64,000 nt of DNA, from the NCBI RefSeq assembly GCF_902859935.1, contig NZ_CADIKI010000022.1:62001-126000 (forward strand), in the 5' to 3' direction. Within the stretch, counting starts at the first letter, position 1. Every line of letters starts with the position of its first letter. The notes below the pieces were generated by a model. That model worked only from the letters and a program-made list of their open reading frames with translations. It ran no database searches and was not told the DNA's origin. A program made the position numbers and the translations under genes. Of the stretch, positions 47,599-55,399 are shown piece after piece. The stretch comes from Paraburkholderia fynbosensis (GTDB lineage: Bacteria > Pseudomonadota > Gammaproteobacteria > Burkholderiales > Burkholderiaceae).

Positions 47599-47856
47599 TT
47601 ATTGCGACTGCTTGCTGCGGATCAGATCGACCAGCTCGCCGACATCCTTCAGACTTTCGATTTCAGCCGTCTGAAACTTGACCTTGAAGCGCATTTCGCA
47701 AGCGATGATGATGCTGATGTGATTCAGGGAATCCCATTTGTCGATGTCGTCAGCGGTACTGTCCATTGTCAGGACCAGATCGTCGTCGTCGAAAATCTCG
47801 CGGAAGATCTCGGTCACTTTGCCGAGAATGTCGTCAGTGCTAATAGTGTCCGTCAT
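47599..47856 (-). CDS. stand-alone acyl carrier protein
   Basis: The 85-residue acidic protein is an ACP: WDSLNHISII around residues 41-50 holds Ser43, the site of 4'-phosphopantetheine. The sequence is strongly negative and four-helical. The ATG at 47856 overlaps the FkbH-type gene's stop by four bases (ATGA), so the loader and carrier are made in stoichiometric proportion. It is not the fatty-acid ACP (no fab neighbours). It is the candidate donor of a glyceryl, lactyl or other short acyl group to the MBOAT. Confidence 0.9.
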   Translation of the reverse strand: MTDTISTDDILGKVTEIFREIFDDDDLVLTMDSTADDIDKWDSLNHISIIIACEMRFKVKFQTAEIESLKDVGELVDLIRSKQSQ

Positions 47857-49748
47857 GATCCGGTCCTTATGGGTTCGATGTGTGTCTGGAAAGGCGTGAA
47901 TTCGGTGGTGACGCATCGCCACGTCGTCCTTTCGTCGTCGTGTTCGGCGATTCGCGTGAAACCGAGCTTCTGGTAATGCTCCCGGACCATGCCGTTTTTC
48001 GCGGTGGCCCGGTATTCCCCGATCAGCGTCCGTGCGCCCACTTCCCTCGCGCGCGCGACCAGTAGATTCATCGTCGCTTGCTCGACCTGTCGGCCCAGCA
48101 CCCTGCAACTCATCAGCCAGGTATCGATGAACAACTCACCACCGCCCGGTTCGCGCGGCCGCGCGATGACGACCCCGATGATGCCGTTGTCGCCGTATCG
48201 ATCGGTCAGTCGCAACTGCAAGGTCACTACGCCTTTCTCCTGCATGGCGGCGGTCACTTCCGCGTCGGTGTAGCGGCGCGTAGTCAGGTTGAATTGATTG
48301 GTCTTGTTGATCAGCTGGGTGATGCGCTGCAGGCCGACGAGATCGAAGGGCTGCCATTCGAGGCGCATCTCCAACGACGCCAGATACCCGGCCAGATCGG
48401 TCGCCGCGGAGCGCAACGCTTCACGCTGCAGATTGCCCTGATACTGCGCAGTACGCTCGCGGTCCTCCGAGGTGATGCCGATGGATTCGAAGTAGCCGGC
48501 GTCCGCGATACAGCGACCATAGAGCGCCGGGTCGGCGGGCAGTTCGGGCACTGCGACCATCGGCAACTCACGCCGCACGATATTTCGTTCGAACGGGTTG
48601 TCATCTACAAACACCAGCGCGTCGAGGCCGATGTTCAGCGCTTGCGCGATACGGCGCAGGTTCGACGCCTTGTCTTCCCAATTGGCGACGAGACAGGCGA
48701 TGTCGGAGCGATTCAACACCATCTCAGGGTGCTGGTCGAACGGTTCCCACGCGTTGGCTTCATCGTTCTTCGAACAGACGGCCAGGATGATCCCGCGCCG
48801 TGACAGCTCCTTCGCGTAGCACTGGAACGACGCGTACGCCTCGCCGAGCGTGCTGCCCTGGCCGATGACTATGCCGGCGAGGCCATCATCGCCGATCACG
48901 CCGCCCCAGAGTGTGTTGTCGAGGTCGAGTACCAGGCATTTGTACGAACGGCCGCGCCGCGCGGCGACGAGCCGTGCGACGAGGTCGCCATAGAACGGCC
49001 CGGCGGCCGGCGAGATCTCCTGCTTCGCGCGATGCCATAGCATCGGGTCGTGCCATGCAGTAAGACCATCAACCGCAATTCGCGCATCGAGCGCGAGAAT
49101 ATCGACTCCGTCCTCGTCCGCAGCGGCCCGCATGCGCTGGTTGACCCGATCGATGAGCGCGCGCATCGAGCCCGGCAGCCGATGCTCGTTGTTGCCAATG
49201 AGAGGCAGCGCGATAGGCAGAACAGCCTGCTGGATCACCTGCACGGCGCTCGAGTGCGCCGCCCGACGCCAAAGCCCGCGCAGCATGTCGATCGTATGCT
49301 CGATCAGACCGTCGGCGGCGGCCGCGTCCATCGCGGCGTCGGGTTGCCCGAGCAGCGTGCGTGCGTCGAACGAAAACAGCACCACATTCGCACCGAACGC
49401 GTGAAACGCCGACTCGGGTTCGTTCAGCTCCTGCATGTATTGACCGTATTCGCCCGCATGGACCTCGCACCACATGCCGCGGCGCAGGCATCCAACTCGC
49501 AGCGCAGCCACCAGATGATCGGTGGTCGAACCGCTGAACACGGCCAGCCGGACCGGCTCGCCAGTGGCTTCCTGCGCAAGCTCCGGGAACGCCTTCCGAC
49601 ATGCGCGGTCAAGACGATTCGTTTGAACAAAATCGAGCCGGCTGTTCGCCAGCCTCACGAAGTCATGCCAGCGTGTCTCTTGTGAATGTGCGCCGTTGAG
49701 GGAGCCAAGCTGAACAGAAAAATCAGATGATTCCGGTAACCAATGCAT
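47853..49748 (-). CDS. FkbH-like HAD-IIIC family loader (glyceryl-ACP synthase-type)
   Basis: The 631-residue protein has an N-terminal SGNH-like region (FSGST near residue 72), a HAD domain with LDLDNTLWGGVIGDDG (DLDNT at about 275-279), then the GNAT-like C-terminal part (NKTNQFNLTTRR near 490 and YQKLGFTRI near the end). FkbH homologues take D-1,3-bisphosphoglycerate, remove phosphate and place the glyceryl group on an ACP thiol. I start at ATG 49748, with GGAG in front; a GTG at 49763 is also possible. It is first in the operon and overlaps the ACP gene by four bases. Homologues of this length are seen in polyketide and surface-glycan clusters. Confidence 0.88.
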   Translation of the reverse strand: MHWLPESSDFSVQLGSLNGAHSQETRWHDFVRLANSRLDFVQTNRLDRACRKAFPELAQEATGEPVRLAVFSGSTTDHLVAALRVGCLRRGMWCEVHAGEYGQYMQELNEPESAFHAFGANVVLFSFDARTLLGQPDAAMDAAAADGLIEHTIDMLRGLWRRAAHSSAVQVIQQAVLPIALPLIGNNEHRLPGSMRALIDRVNQRMRAAADEDGVDILALDARIAVDGLTAWHDPMLWHRAKQEISPAAGPFYGDLVARLVAARRGRSYKCLVLDLDNTLWGGVIGDDGLAGIVIGQGSTLGEAYASFQCYAKELSRRGIILAVCSKNDEANAWEPFDQHPEMVLNRSDIACLVANWEDKASNLRRIAQALNIGLDALVFVDDNPFERNIVRRELPMVAVPELPADPALYGRCIADAGYFESIGITSEDRERTAQYQGNLQREALRSAATDLAGYLASLEMRLEWQPFDLVGLQRITQLINKTNQFNLTTRRYTDAEVTAAMQEKGVVTLQLRLTDRYGDNGIIGVVIARPREPGGGELFIDTWLMSCRVLGRQVEQATMNLLVARAREVGARTLIGEYRATAKNGMVREHYQKLGFTRIAEHDDERTTWRCVTTEFTPFQTHIEPIRTGS

Positions 49749-49945
49749 ACGATGCGGCTCCACGGTTCATAGATATCGGACGCGCAAATCAGTCGCAGGA
49801 CGCGAAGCCTGCGAAGCACGGTATCGCGATAACGCGCCCGGCATATGTTCGTTTGCACACAGAGATGAGCGAAAGTCGGAACCGGCATCGTTCTCGACAA
49901 GCTCGAAAGCGCCCCGTCAGTTTTTTATTATCATTTTTTGACCGT

Positions 49946-50911
49946 TCAGGAATGGGAATAACCGTCCGCAAATAGCGACATCACCGAGTCGCCACGCCGA
50001 ATCCGCAAGAAGGTCTCGGCGAGCAGGCTCGCGCTCGAGAGCGGACGGATCTTCTTGCAGGCCAACGACTCGGGCGAGAGCGGAATCGTGTCGGTGACGA
50101 CAAGTTCGTCGAGCTCCGATGCCGCGATACGTCCGGCTGCGCCACCCGACAGGACGGGATGAGTCGCGTAAGCAAAAACCCGCTTCGCGCCGCACCGTTT
50201 CAACGTCTCGGCGGCCTTGCAAAGCGTGCCGGCTGTGTCGACCATATCGTCCATGATGACGCAGGTACGGTTTTCGACTTCCCCGATGATGTTCATCACT
50301 TCAGCGACGTTCGCCTTCGGGCGACGCTTGTCGATAATCGCGAGATCCGTGTTCATCTGCTTGGCGAGCGCGCGCGCACGCACCACGCCTCCCACGTCGG
50401 GCGACACGATCAGCAGGTCGTCGTGACTCAGCCTGCGCAGGTCGCCCAGCAGAATGGGGGTTGCATAGATGTTGTCGACGGGGATGTCGAAGAAGCCCTG
50501 AATCTGGTCGGCGTGCAGATCCATCGTGATGATCCGCTCGACGCCGGCGATTTCCAGCATGTTCGCCACGACCTTCGCCGAAATCGCCACGCGCGCCGAA
50601 CGTGGGCGGCGGTCCTGGCGGGCGTAGCCGAAGTACGGGATGGCTGCCGTGATCCGGCCGGCGGATGCGCGCTTGAGCGCATCGACCATGATCATCAGCT
50701 CCATCAGGCTGTCATTGGTCGGCGGGCAGGTGGACTGAAGAACGAAGACGTCCTTGCCGCGTACGTTTTCCTGAATCTCGACCTGAATTTCGCCATCGGA
50801 AAAGCGGCTGACCATTGCCTTGCCGAGCGGGATTTCGAGGAATTTGACGACATCCTGCGCAAGCGCAGGATTCGCGTTGCCAGTAAAAACCATAAGACCG
50901 TCATTGCTCAT
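49946..50911 (-). CDS. prs: ribose-phosphate pyrophosphokinase, probable paralogue outside its usual context
   Basis: The 321-residue PRPP synthetase makes 5-phosphoribosyl-1-pyrophosphate from ribose 5-phosphate and ATP. It has the family motif DLHADQIQGFF (about residues 129-139) and the PRPP-binding loop VIMDDMVDTAGT (around 218-229). Housekeeping prs in Burkholderiaceae normally sits with ispE, tRNA-Gln and rplY, none of which are here. The C-terminus (SLFADGYSHS) and the region EFKKL-type residues after DVGG differ from the usual sequence. It lies 197 bases upstream of the FkbH operon, on the same strand. It may supply nucleotide-sugar precursors or be a spare copy. Confidence 0.9.
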   Translation of the reverse strand: MSNDGLMVFTGNANPALAQDVVKFLEIPLGKAMVSRFSDGEIQVEIQENVRGKDVFVLQSTCPPTNDSLMELMIMVDALKRASAGRITAAIPYFGYARQDRRPRSARVAISAKVVANMLEIAGVERIITMDLHADQIQGFFDIPVDNIYATPILLGDLRRLSHDDLLIVSPDVGGVVRARALAKQMNTDLAIIDKRRPKANVAEVMNIIGEVENRTCVIMDDMVDTAGTLCKAAETLKRCGAKRVFAYATHPVLSGGAAGRIAASELDELVVTDTIPLSPESLACKKIRPLSSASLLAETFLRIRRGDSVMSLFADGYSHS

Positions 50912-51423
50912 GGTGCACCTATGTCAGGTTGGGCCGAACGAAAGCGGCCGGGTAATCCCGGTCAGGGACGATCGGCTGCCCCGGGTTATCACCATCTGAA
51001 CTCAAAATCCCCTCGGCCACCGTTATGTATCAAACACACGCGTTTATTTTTCGGCAGGAATGCAGCGCACCGGTTCTGTGCGGTCAGGCGCTCCGCTATG
51101 ACGCACGACGTGTTCCGACGTGCATGCGCTGGTACGCCGCATCTCACAGAGAGTCCCGCTCAACCAGCCGGGTGCAAGCTCGGCGAAAGGCCGCGATGAC
51201 CGACCAGGAGATTCAGGACATCTTCGGGTTCGTGAAGACGCTGAGCGACGGGTATCAGCAATGAGGCAGAGCATCGCGTGAAGGCGCGTTGCGTTGTCAT
51301 TGCGCTGCCTTCGCTCAGCGCTTGCGCAGCGCAGGAGATGTGATCGCATAGCGTCGCGCTGCGGCGCGCGAGGCGGTGAGGTATACTTGCCGGTTCCGCA
51401 AACTCTATTCCGATCCTGCCCCG
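50912..51423. other. intergenic stretch with a possible cytochrome-c gene remnant
   Basis: About 510 bases without a clear gene. Near its end a short plus-strand run, at 51196-51264, reads MTDQEIQDIFGFVKTLSDGY and then stops. That looks like the last helix of a class I cytochrome c. No heme-binding CxxCH is found upstream, so only a remnant could be present. No RNA gene was recognised. Confidence 0.4.
51196..51264 (+). pseudogene. possible 3' remnant of a cytochrome c gene
   Basis: A 22-residue frame with a helix resembling the C-terminal helix of cytochrome c domains (DQEIQDIFGFVKTL). It lacks a CxxCH upstream in any frame I could see. It could equally be chance; low confidence. Confidence 0.2.
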
Positions 51424-52110
51424 ATGGCCGATTTCCCCTTCGACGCGGTACTCTTCGACTGCGACGGCGTGCTCGTCGACTCCGAACCCATCACCAACCG
51501 CGTGCTCACCGACATGCTCGGCGAACTGGGTTGGCAATTGAGCGTCGAAGAGACGATGCGCATTTTCGTCGGCAAGATGGTCAAGGACGAAGCGCCGCTG
51601 ATCGAGGCACGCACTGGCTTTGCGATCACCCATGAATGGCTTACGCAGTTTCGCGCGCGGCGCAACGCGGCGCTCGACAGCGAACTGAGGGCGATCGACG
51701 GCGCGGCCGACGCGGTGCATGCGTTGCATCGCACGCTGAACGGGCGCATTGCGGTCGCTTCGGGCGCGGACCGCGTCAAGATCGAACTGCAGCTTTTGAA
51801 GGCCGGCATCCTCGAGCGTTTCGAAGGTCGCATCTTCAGCGGTCATGAAATGCCGCGCAGCAAGCCGTTTCCCGATGTTTATCTCGCTGCCGCCGCTGGC
51901 CTCGGAGTCGATCCGAAGCGTTGCGCGGTGATCGAGGATACGGTCACCGGTGCGACCGCGGGCGTCGCGGCTGGCGCAACCGTGTTCGGTTACTGCCCGT
52001 CGCACCTCGGGCATAGCAGCGCGACCGCATTGCATGGCGCGGGGGTCGTGCAGGTGTTCACGGATATGGCTGAGTTGCCGGGGTTGCTGACGGAGTGGGT
52101 TCGCGGCTGA
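51424..52110 (+). CDS. HAD-superfamily phosphatase, subfamily IA (beta-phosphoglucomutase/YieH-like)
   Basis: The 228-residue protein has the HAD motif I as DCDGVLVDSEP (Asp13 nucleophile region, residues 11-21), motif II VASGA (about residue 115), motif III Lys in RSKPFPDVY and motif IV IEDTVTGATAG. A cap domain of subtype IA sits between. It removes phosphate from a small metabolite, in the 6-phosphogluconate/sugar-phosphate or phosphoglycolate range. The ATG at 51424 begins the protein; the frame upstream is not plausible. It is monocistronic. Confidence 0.88.
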   Translation: MADFPFDAVLFDCDGVLVDSEPITNRVLTDMLGELGWQLSVEETMRIFVGKMVKDEAPLIEARTGFAITHEWLTQFRARRNAALDSELRAIDGAADAVHALHRTLNGRIAVASGADRVKIELQLLKAGILERFEGRIFSGHEMPRSKPFPDVYLAAAAGLGVDPKRCAVIEDTVTGATAGVAAGATVFGYCPSHLGHSSATALHGAGVVQVFTDMAELPGLLTEWVRG

Positions 52111-52350
52111 TTGACTTGGTTGCCGATTGGGTGGTGTCCGATCCGGGGCAGGTGTTGGCGGTTCGACGACACTCTGCGGCAAGCGAGTTGGTCGATGGCG
52201 GTCAGTTGGCGGGTTCGGTCATGCGCTCAATTCCCGCTTGATCCCAATCGCACGCGGTTTCGCGGTATATGGCATGGCGCGTGCAACTGGAACGTACGAG
52301 CGCGACATATAAACGTGCTCGTTGCCTTCCACCCTTGCCGGAGATCCATC

Positions 52351-52593
52351 ATGACCAGCCTCATTTTTAGTGACCTGTCGCGCTGCGACGAACTCGACCG
52401 CGCCGACGCGCAGACCGTGCGCGGCGGCAATGCCTGCTTCAAACGCGAAGAGCCGAACTGGTGTCACCCAGAACCGCCGCAGGTGTATGTCCCGCCGCAC
52501 TGGAACCTTTGCTCGCCGCCAGTACACTATGGCCGCGAGCCGGTTTGTCCGCCGGGCTGCTATCCGCAACCGGTGCATGTCGTGCCGCTGTGA
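52351..52593 (+). CDS. small peptide with double-glycine leader, RiPP/bacteriocin-like
   Basis: The 80-residue peptide has a 26-residue leader (MTSLIFSDLSRCDELDRADA then QTVRGG) of the type cut by C39 peptidase-transporters after Gly-Gly. The following 54-residue part is rich in Pro (about a quarter), with five Cys and several His and Trp. A ribosome-binding site GGAGATC lies before the ATG. No maturation or export enzyme is encoded in this window, so any modification must be done elsewhere. It could alternatively be a short secreted structural protein of the Burkholderia GG-leader families. Confidence 0.7.
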   Translation: MTSLIFSDLSRCDELDRADAQTVRGGNACFKREEPNWCHPEPPQVYVPPHWNLCSPPVHYGREPVCPPGCYPQPVHVVPL

Positions 52594-52674
52594 TTGGGGC
52601 TGTGACTGCGGTTGTAAGGACCGCTGTGCATGCCGCGTTTCGCATCGGCGCGCGCAACGGCGTGAAGCGCTGGG

Positions 52675-52696
52675 GCCCGGTCTTGCGTGACCGGGC
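52675..52696. terminator. hairpin between the convergent GG-leader and AhpD-like genes
   Basis: GCCCGGTC (52675-52682) and GACCGGGC (52689-52696) form a perfect eight-base-pair stem with a TTGCGT loop, midway between convergent genes that stop at 52593 and 52718. It may end transcription from both sides; T-runs are lacking. Confidence 0.6.
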
Positions 52697-52717
52697 GCCG
52701 GCGTGCGTTTCACGCGC

Positions 52718-53110
52718 TTATTCGAAGGCCGGATCGATTGGCACGCGATAGCCGACCGCGAGCCGATTCGTCTCGTTAGCCATCCCGACGATCGCGAGCA
52801 ACTCGCCGAACATTTCGTCGGTCATGCCAGCGCGGCGCGCTGCCGTCGTGTGACTCGCGACGCAGTAGCCGCAGTTGTTGGTGACACTGACCGCGACATA
52901 TAGGAGTTCCTTCACGAGCGGATCGAGCGCGCCCGGCGCCATCACTTCCTTCAGACTGTCCCACGTGCGTGCGAGCGTCGGCGGATGCTGAGCGATGTAC
53001 TTCCAGAAGTTGTTGACATCGTCGACCTGGCGGGTCTGCTTGATGTCATCGTAGACGGCTTTCACCTCAGGCGGCGCGTTGGTGTAGTCGACTGGTTGGG
53101 ACTGGGACAT
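52718..53110 (-). CDS. AhpD/carboxymuconolactone-decarboxylase family protein
   Basis: The 130-residue helical protein of the CMD/AhpD family has CGYCVASH around residues 82-89, the CxxC and His that give peroxidase-reductase activity in AhpD. The start ATG at 53110 follows GGAGAAC. It probably acts as a peroxide- or alkylhydroperoxide-linked redox protein, or as a gamma-carboxymuconolactone decarboxylase relative; function unspecified. It lies 45 bases downstream of a GNAT gene, on the same strand. Confidence 0.85.
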   Translation of the reverse strand: MSQSQPVDYTNAPPEVKAVYDDIKQTRQVDDVNNFWKYIAQHPPTLARTWDSLKEVMAPGALDPLVKELLYVAVSVTNNCGYCVASHTTAARRAGMTDEMFGELLAIVGMANETNRLAVGYRVPIDPAFE

Positions 53111-53155
53111 GCGTTCTCCTTTTCCTGGTGTGGGAAAACCTGATGCACAAACTGC

Positions 53156-53899
53156 TTACTGCGTACCGACCCACTCCATCCGCACCGATTCGAGTTCGCG
53201 CGGCAAACGCGGCGAAAGCGCCGCGCGGCGCGGCAACTCGACGAAGCCGAGACGCCGGTATAGATCGTATGCGCGGGTATTGCTCACCAGTACGTCGAGC
53301 ACGAGTTGCTGCTGCGCGCGCGTACCGCTCGCCGTGCGTTGGCGCTGCCTTGTCGCTGCGCTCGCACGCATCGCATCGGCGAACAGCGCGCTGAATACGC
53401 CAGCACCGCGCAGTCGCTCGTGCGTCGCGCAGTGCGCAATCAAGGTTTGCGTCGACTTCGGCGCCGGCAATTCGCTTTCGAGCACCAGGCCGCGCAACAG
53501 CATGCGGATCGTCGGGAACAGCCCGAAAAACAGCAGCAGCAACAGCGCGACATGGGGATCGTCGAACCACGTGTGGCGGCCGTCATGCATCGCGAGGACC
53601 GCCACCGGTCGGTCATCCGCGTTCACCGCCACGCGGTGACGTCGATACGAGAAGCGCCCGGACTTCGACGCGAACGCAAATACCAGAAAACTGATGCATG
53701 CCTCTGCCGGTTGGCCGAGAAAGAAGCCGAATTCGCGTACGCCCGACGCGAAAATCAGCGGCGCGCACGCGTTGGCATCGTCGATACGCGCCGCGCGGAA
53801 GCGTAGCGCGACCGGGTCGTCGGCGCGCGCCGGACCATACGTTAGGTCGCATGTGACGCCCGGCGCCATATTCATCGAAGCCATACTGAACGGCATCAT
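53156..53899 (-). CDS. GNAT-like acetyltransferase
   Basis: The 247-residue protein ends with a GNAT-type segment (LIAHCATHERLRGAGVFSALFADAMR, then VLVSNTRAYDLYRRLGF), where NxxAYDLYRRLGF is the typical acetyl-CoA fold end. A hydrophobic stretch (VALLLLLFFGLFPTIRMLL) near residues 118-136 may anchor it to the membrane. It overlaps the GT2 gene by four bases (ATGA) and so belongs to the polysaccharide operon. It may acetylate a sugar or precursor. Confidence 0.8.
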   Translation of the reverse strand: MMPFSMASMNMAPGVTCDLTYGPARADDPVALRFRAARIDDANACAPLIFASGVREFGFFLGQPAEACISFLVFAFASKSGRFSYRRHRVAVNADDRPVAVLAMHDGRHTWFDDPHVALLLLLFFGLFPTIRMLLRGLVLESELPAPKSTQTLIAHCATHERLRGAGVFSALFADAMRASAATRQRQRTASGTRAQQQLVLDVLVSNTRAYDLYRRLGFVELPRRAALSPRLPRELESVRMEWVGTQ

Positions 53900-55386
53900 G
53901 GATTCCCTTTTCTACCCACGCCGATGCGTACTTTTTCTTGCCACGACCAATACAGCACCATGCCGAAACCAACACAGACCGTGACGTCCAGAGGAATCAA
54001 AATATAATTCCCACGCTGAAGAGCAACCAGAATCGCCGTCGTCGAATAGAAAAATGTAAAGAGCTCGCCCGCCAGCAACACTGAATTGATACGCGGTGAG
54101 CTGGCGCGATAGCCTTCCCTGCCCTTTGGCGTCCGGTGAAAATCACCGTAGACGCCAAACAATGCACGCACGCCACCAGCGAAGTAGTACCATGCCATCG
54201 GCAAAAACATTGCAATGTATCTGTATGTGTCCCATAGGCTTTTTAGCACATTGAACGAGCCTTCCAAGCGGGCGCCCCTGCGCGCGCCGAATGCATTCTC
54301 CAGACCCCAGAGCACCACCAGCCCAAAGAAGATGAGTGCGCCCCAACGCATACCCGCGCCGTCGAAATGCATCAAATATGTAAGAGGCAAACTTAGCAGG
54401 ATCAGGACATAAATTGATGCAAGCAGCGCTGACGAAAACATCGTGGAAATCGCATGCATCCGTTTGATCAACGGCATGCGCTGCGAGAGCATCTGCTTGA
54501 CGTGCTTGAAGGCGCTGTGGATCAATCCACGTCCCCAGCGCTCTCGCTGAATTCGGTACGCGCTGACGGTTTCGGGTAACACCGACATGGACACCACATC
54601 GCGCAAATAGGCGTACTTCCACTCGCCAAACTGTGCGCGGTAGCCAAGATCAACGTCTTCTGTCACGGTCGATGCGTTCCAACCTCCTAGCGCATCGACG
54701 CACTGCTTGCGCCACACGCAAGAACTGCCGCTGAGCGACGCCATATCGCCGTCTTCGCTCAAACCCACCGTGACGTATTGCTGATGGCCCATTTCCATCG
54801 CCTGAAAGCGTGTGAGAAACGACACATCGCGATTCTCGTAACCGATACCGGTTTGCAGGAAACCCAGTTTCGGATCCTCGAAACAAGGAATGGTTTTAAG
54901 CAAAAAATCAGCCGGCGGCACAAAGTCGGCGTCAAAGATCGCAAAAAATTCACCGCACGACTGCTGAATGCCGTTGACCAGATTGCCCGCCTTGTATCCT
55001 TTACGATTGCGACGCTTGACCAACCGAATTTCGACGCCCCGCGCCTTGTGTTGTTCGGCACGCGACCGGGCAAGTTCGGTCGTGCCGTCAGTCGAATCGT
55101 CGAGCACCAGAATTTCGAGCAGCCCTGCTGGATAAGAAAAATTGCAAACAGCATCGATCAACCGTTCGACGACTTCCGACTCGTTATAGATCGGCAGCAG
55201 CACACTCACCGATGGCCAGGAATCGGTCTGTGCGCCGGAAGACGAATGCGCAAGCTCCATCAATTTGCGCTGCTCGACCTTCCGCGAAATCAGGAAGACC
55301 CGTAGCTCGAGCAAAACATAGAGCGCAAAATATACGACTACGACGAGGAAAATCGCCTGGCAAAACCAGGAAAGCAACGCAAGCAT
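53896..55386 (-). CDS. processive family 2 glycosyltransferase (cellulose/hyaluronan-synthase-like)
   Basis: The 496-residue protein has an N-terminal membrane helix, a GT2 catalytic domain and several C-terminal helices. The processive signature is complete: Asp-Asp at 96-97, Asp152-Asp154 (DAD), TED at 242-244 and the QRERW motif at 280-284. It makes a beta-linked homopolymer or disaccharide polymer at the membrane, from a UDP-sugar. Operon partner ugd makes UDP-glucuronate, so a glucuronate-containing polymer is plausible. The gene is AT-richer than its neighbours. Start ATG at 55386. Confidence 0.9.
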   Translation of the reverse strand: MLALLSWFCQAIFLVVVVYFALYVLLELRVFLISRKVEQRKLMELAHSSSGAQTDSWPSVSVLLPIYNESEVVERLIDAVCNFSYPAGLLEILVLDDSTDGTTELARSRAEQHKARGVEIRLVKRRNRKGYKAGNLVNGIQQSCGEFFAIFDADFVPPADFLLKTIPCFEDPKLGFLQTGIGYENRDVSFLTRFQAMEMGHQQYVTVGLSEDGDMASLSGSSCVWRKQCVDALGGWNASTVTEDVDLGYRAQFGEWKYAYLRDVVSMSVLPETVSAYRIQRERWGRGLIHSAFKHVKQMLSQRMPLIKRMHAISTMFSSALLASIYVLILLSLPLTYLMHFDGAGMRWGALIFFGLVVLWGLENAFGARRGARLEGSFNVLKSLWDTYRYIAMFLPMAWYYFAGGVRALFGVYGDFHRTPKGREGYRASSPRINSVLLAGELFTFFYSTTAILVALQRGNYILIPLDVTVCVGFGMVLYWSWQEKVRIGVGRKGNP

Positions 55387-55399
55387 TGTGATCAGTTCC

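Noticed and set aside
49918..49938. Intrinsic terminator from the T-rich run near the prs stop
   Set aside because: The T-run is on the plus strand where no gene reads into it, and no stem precedes it on the minus strand.
52461..52751. A 96-residue plus-strand frame overlapping the double-glycine peptide
   Set aside because: Ala/Arg-rich with no ribosome-binding site, and it runs through the terminator hairpin at 52675-52696.
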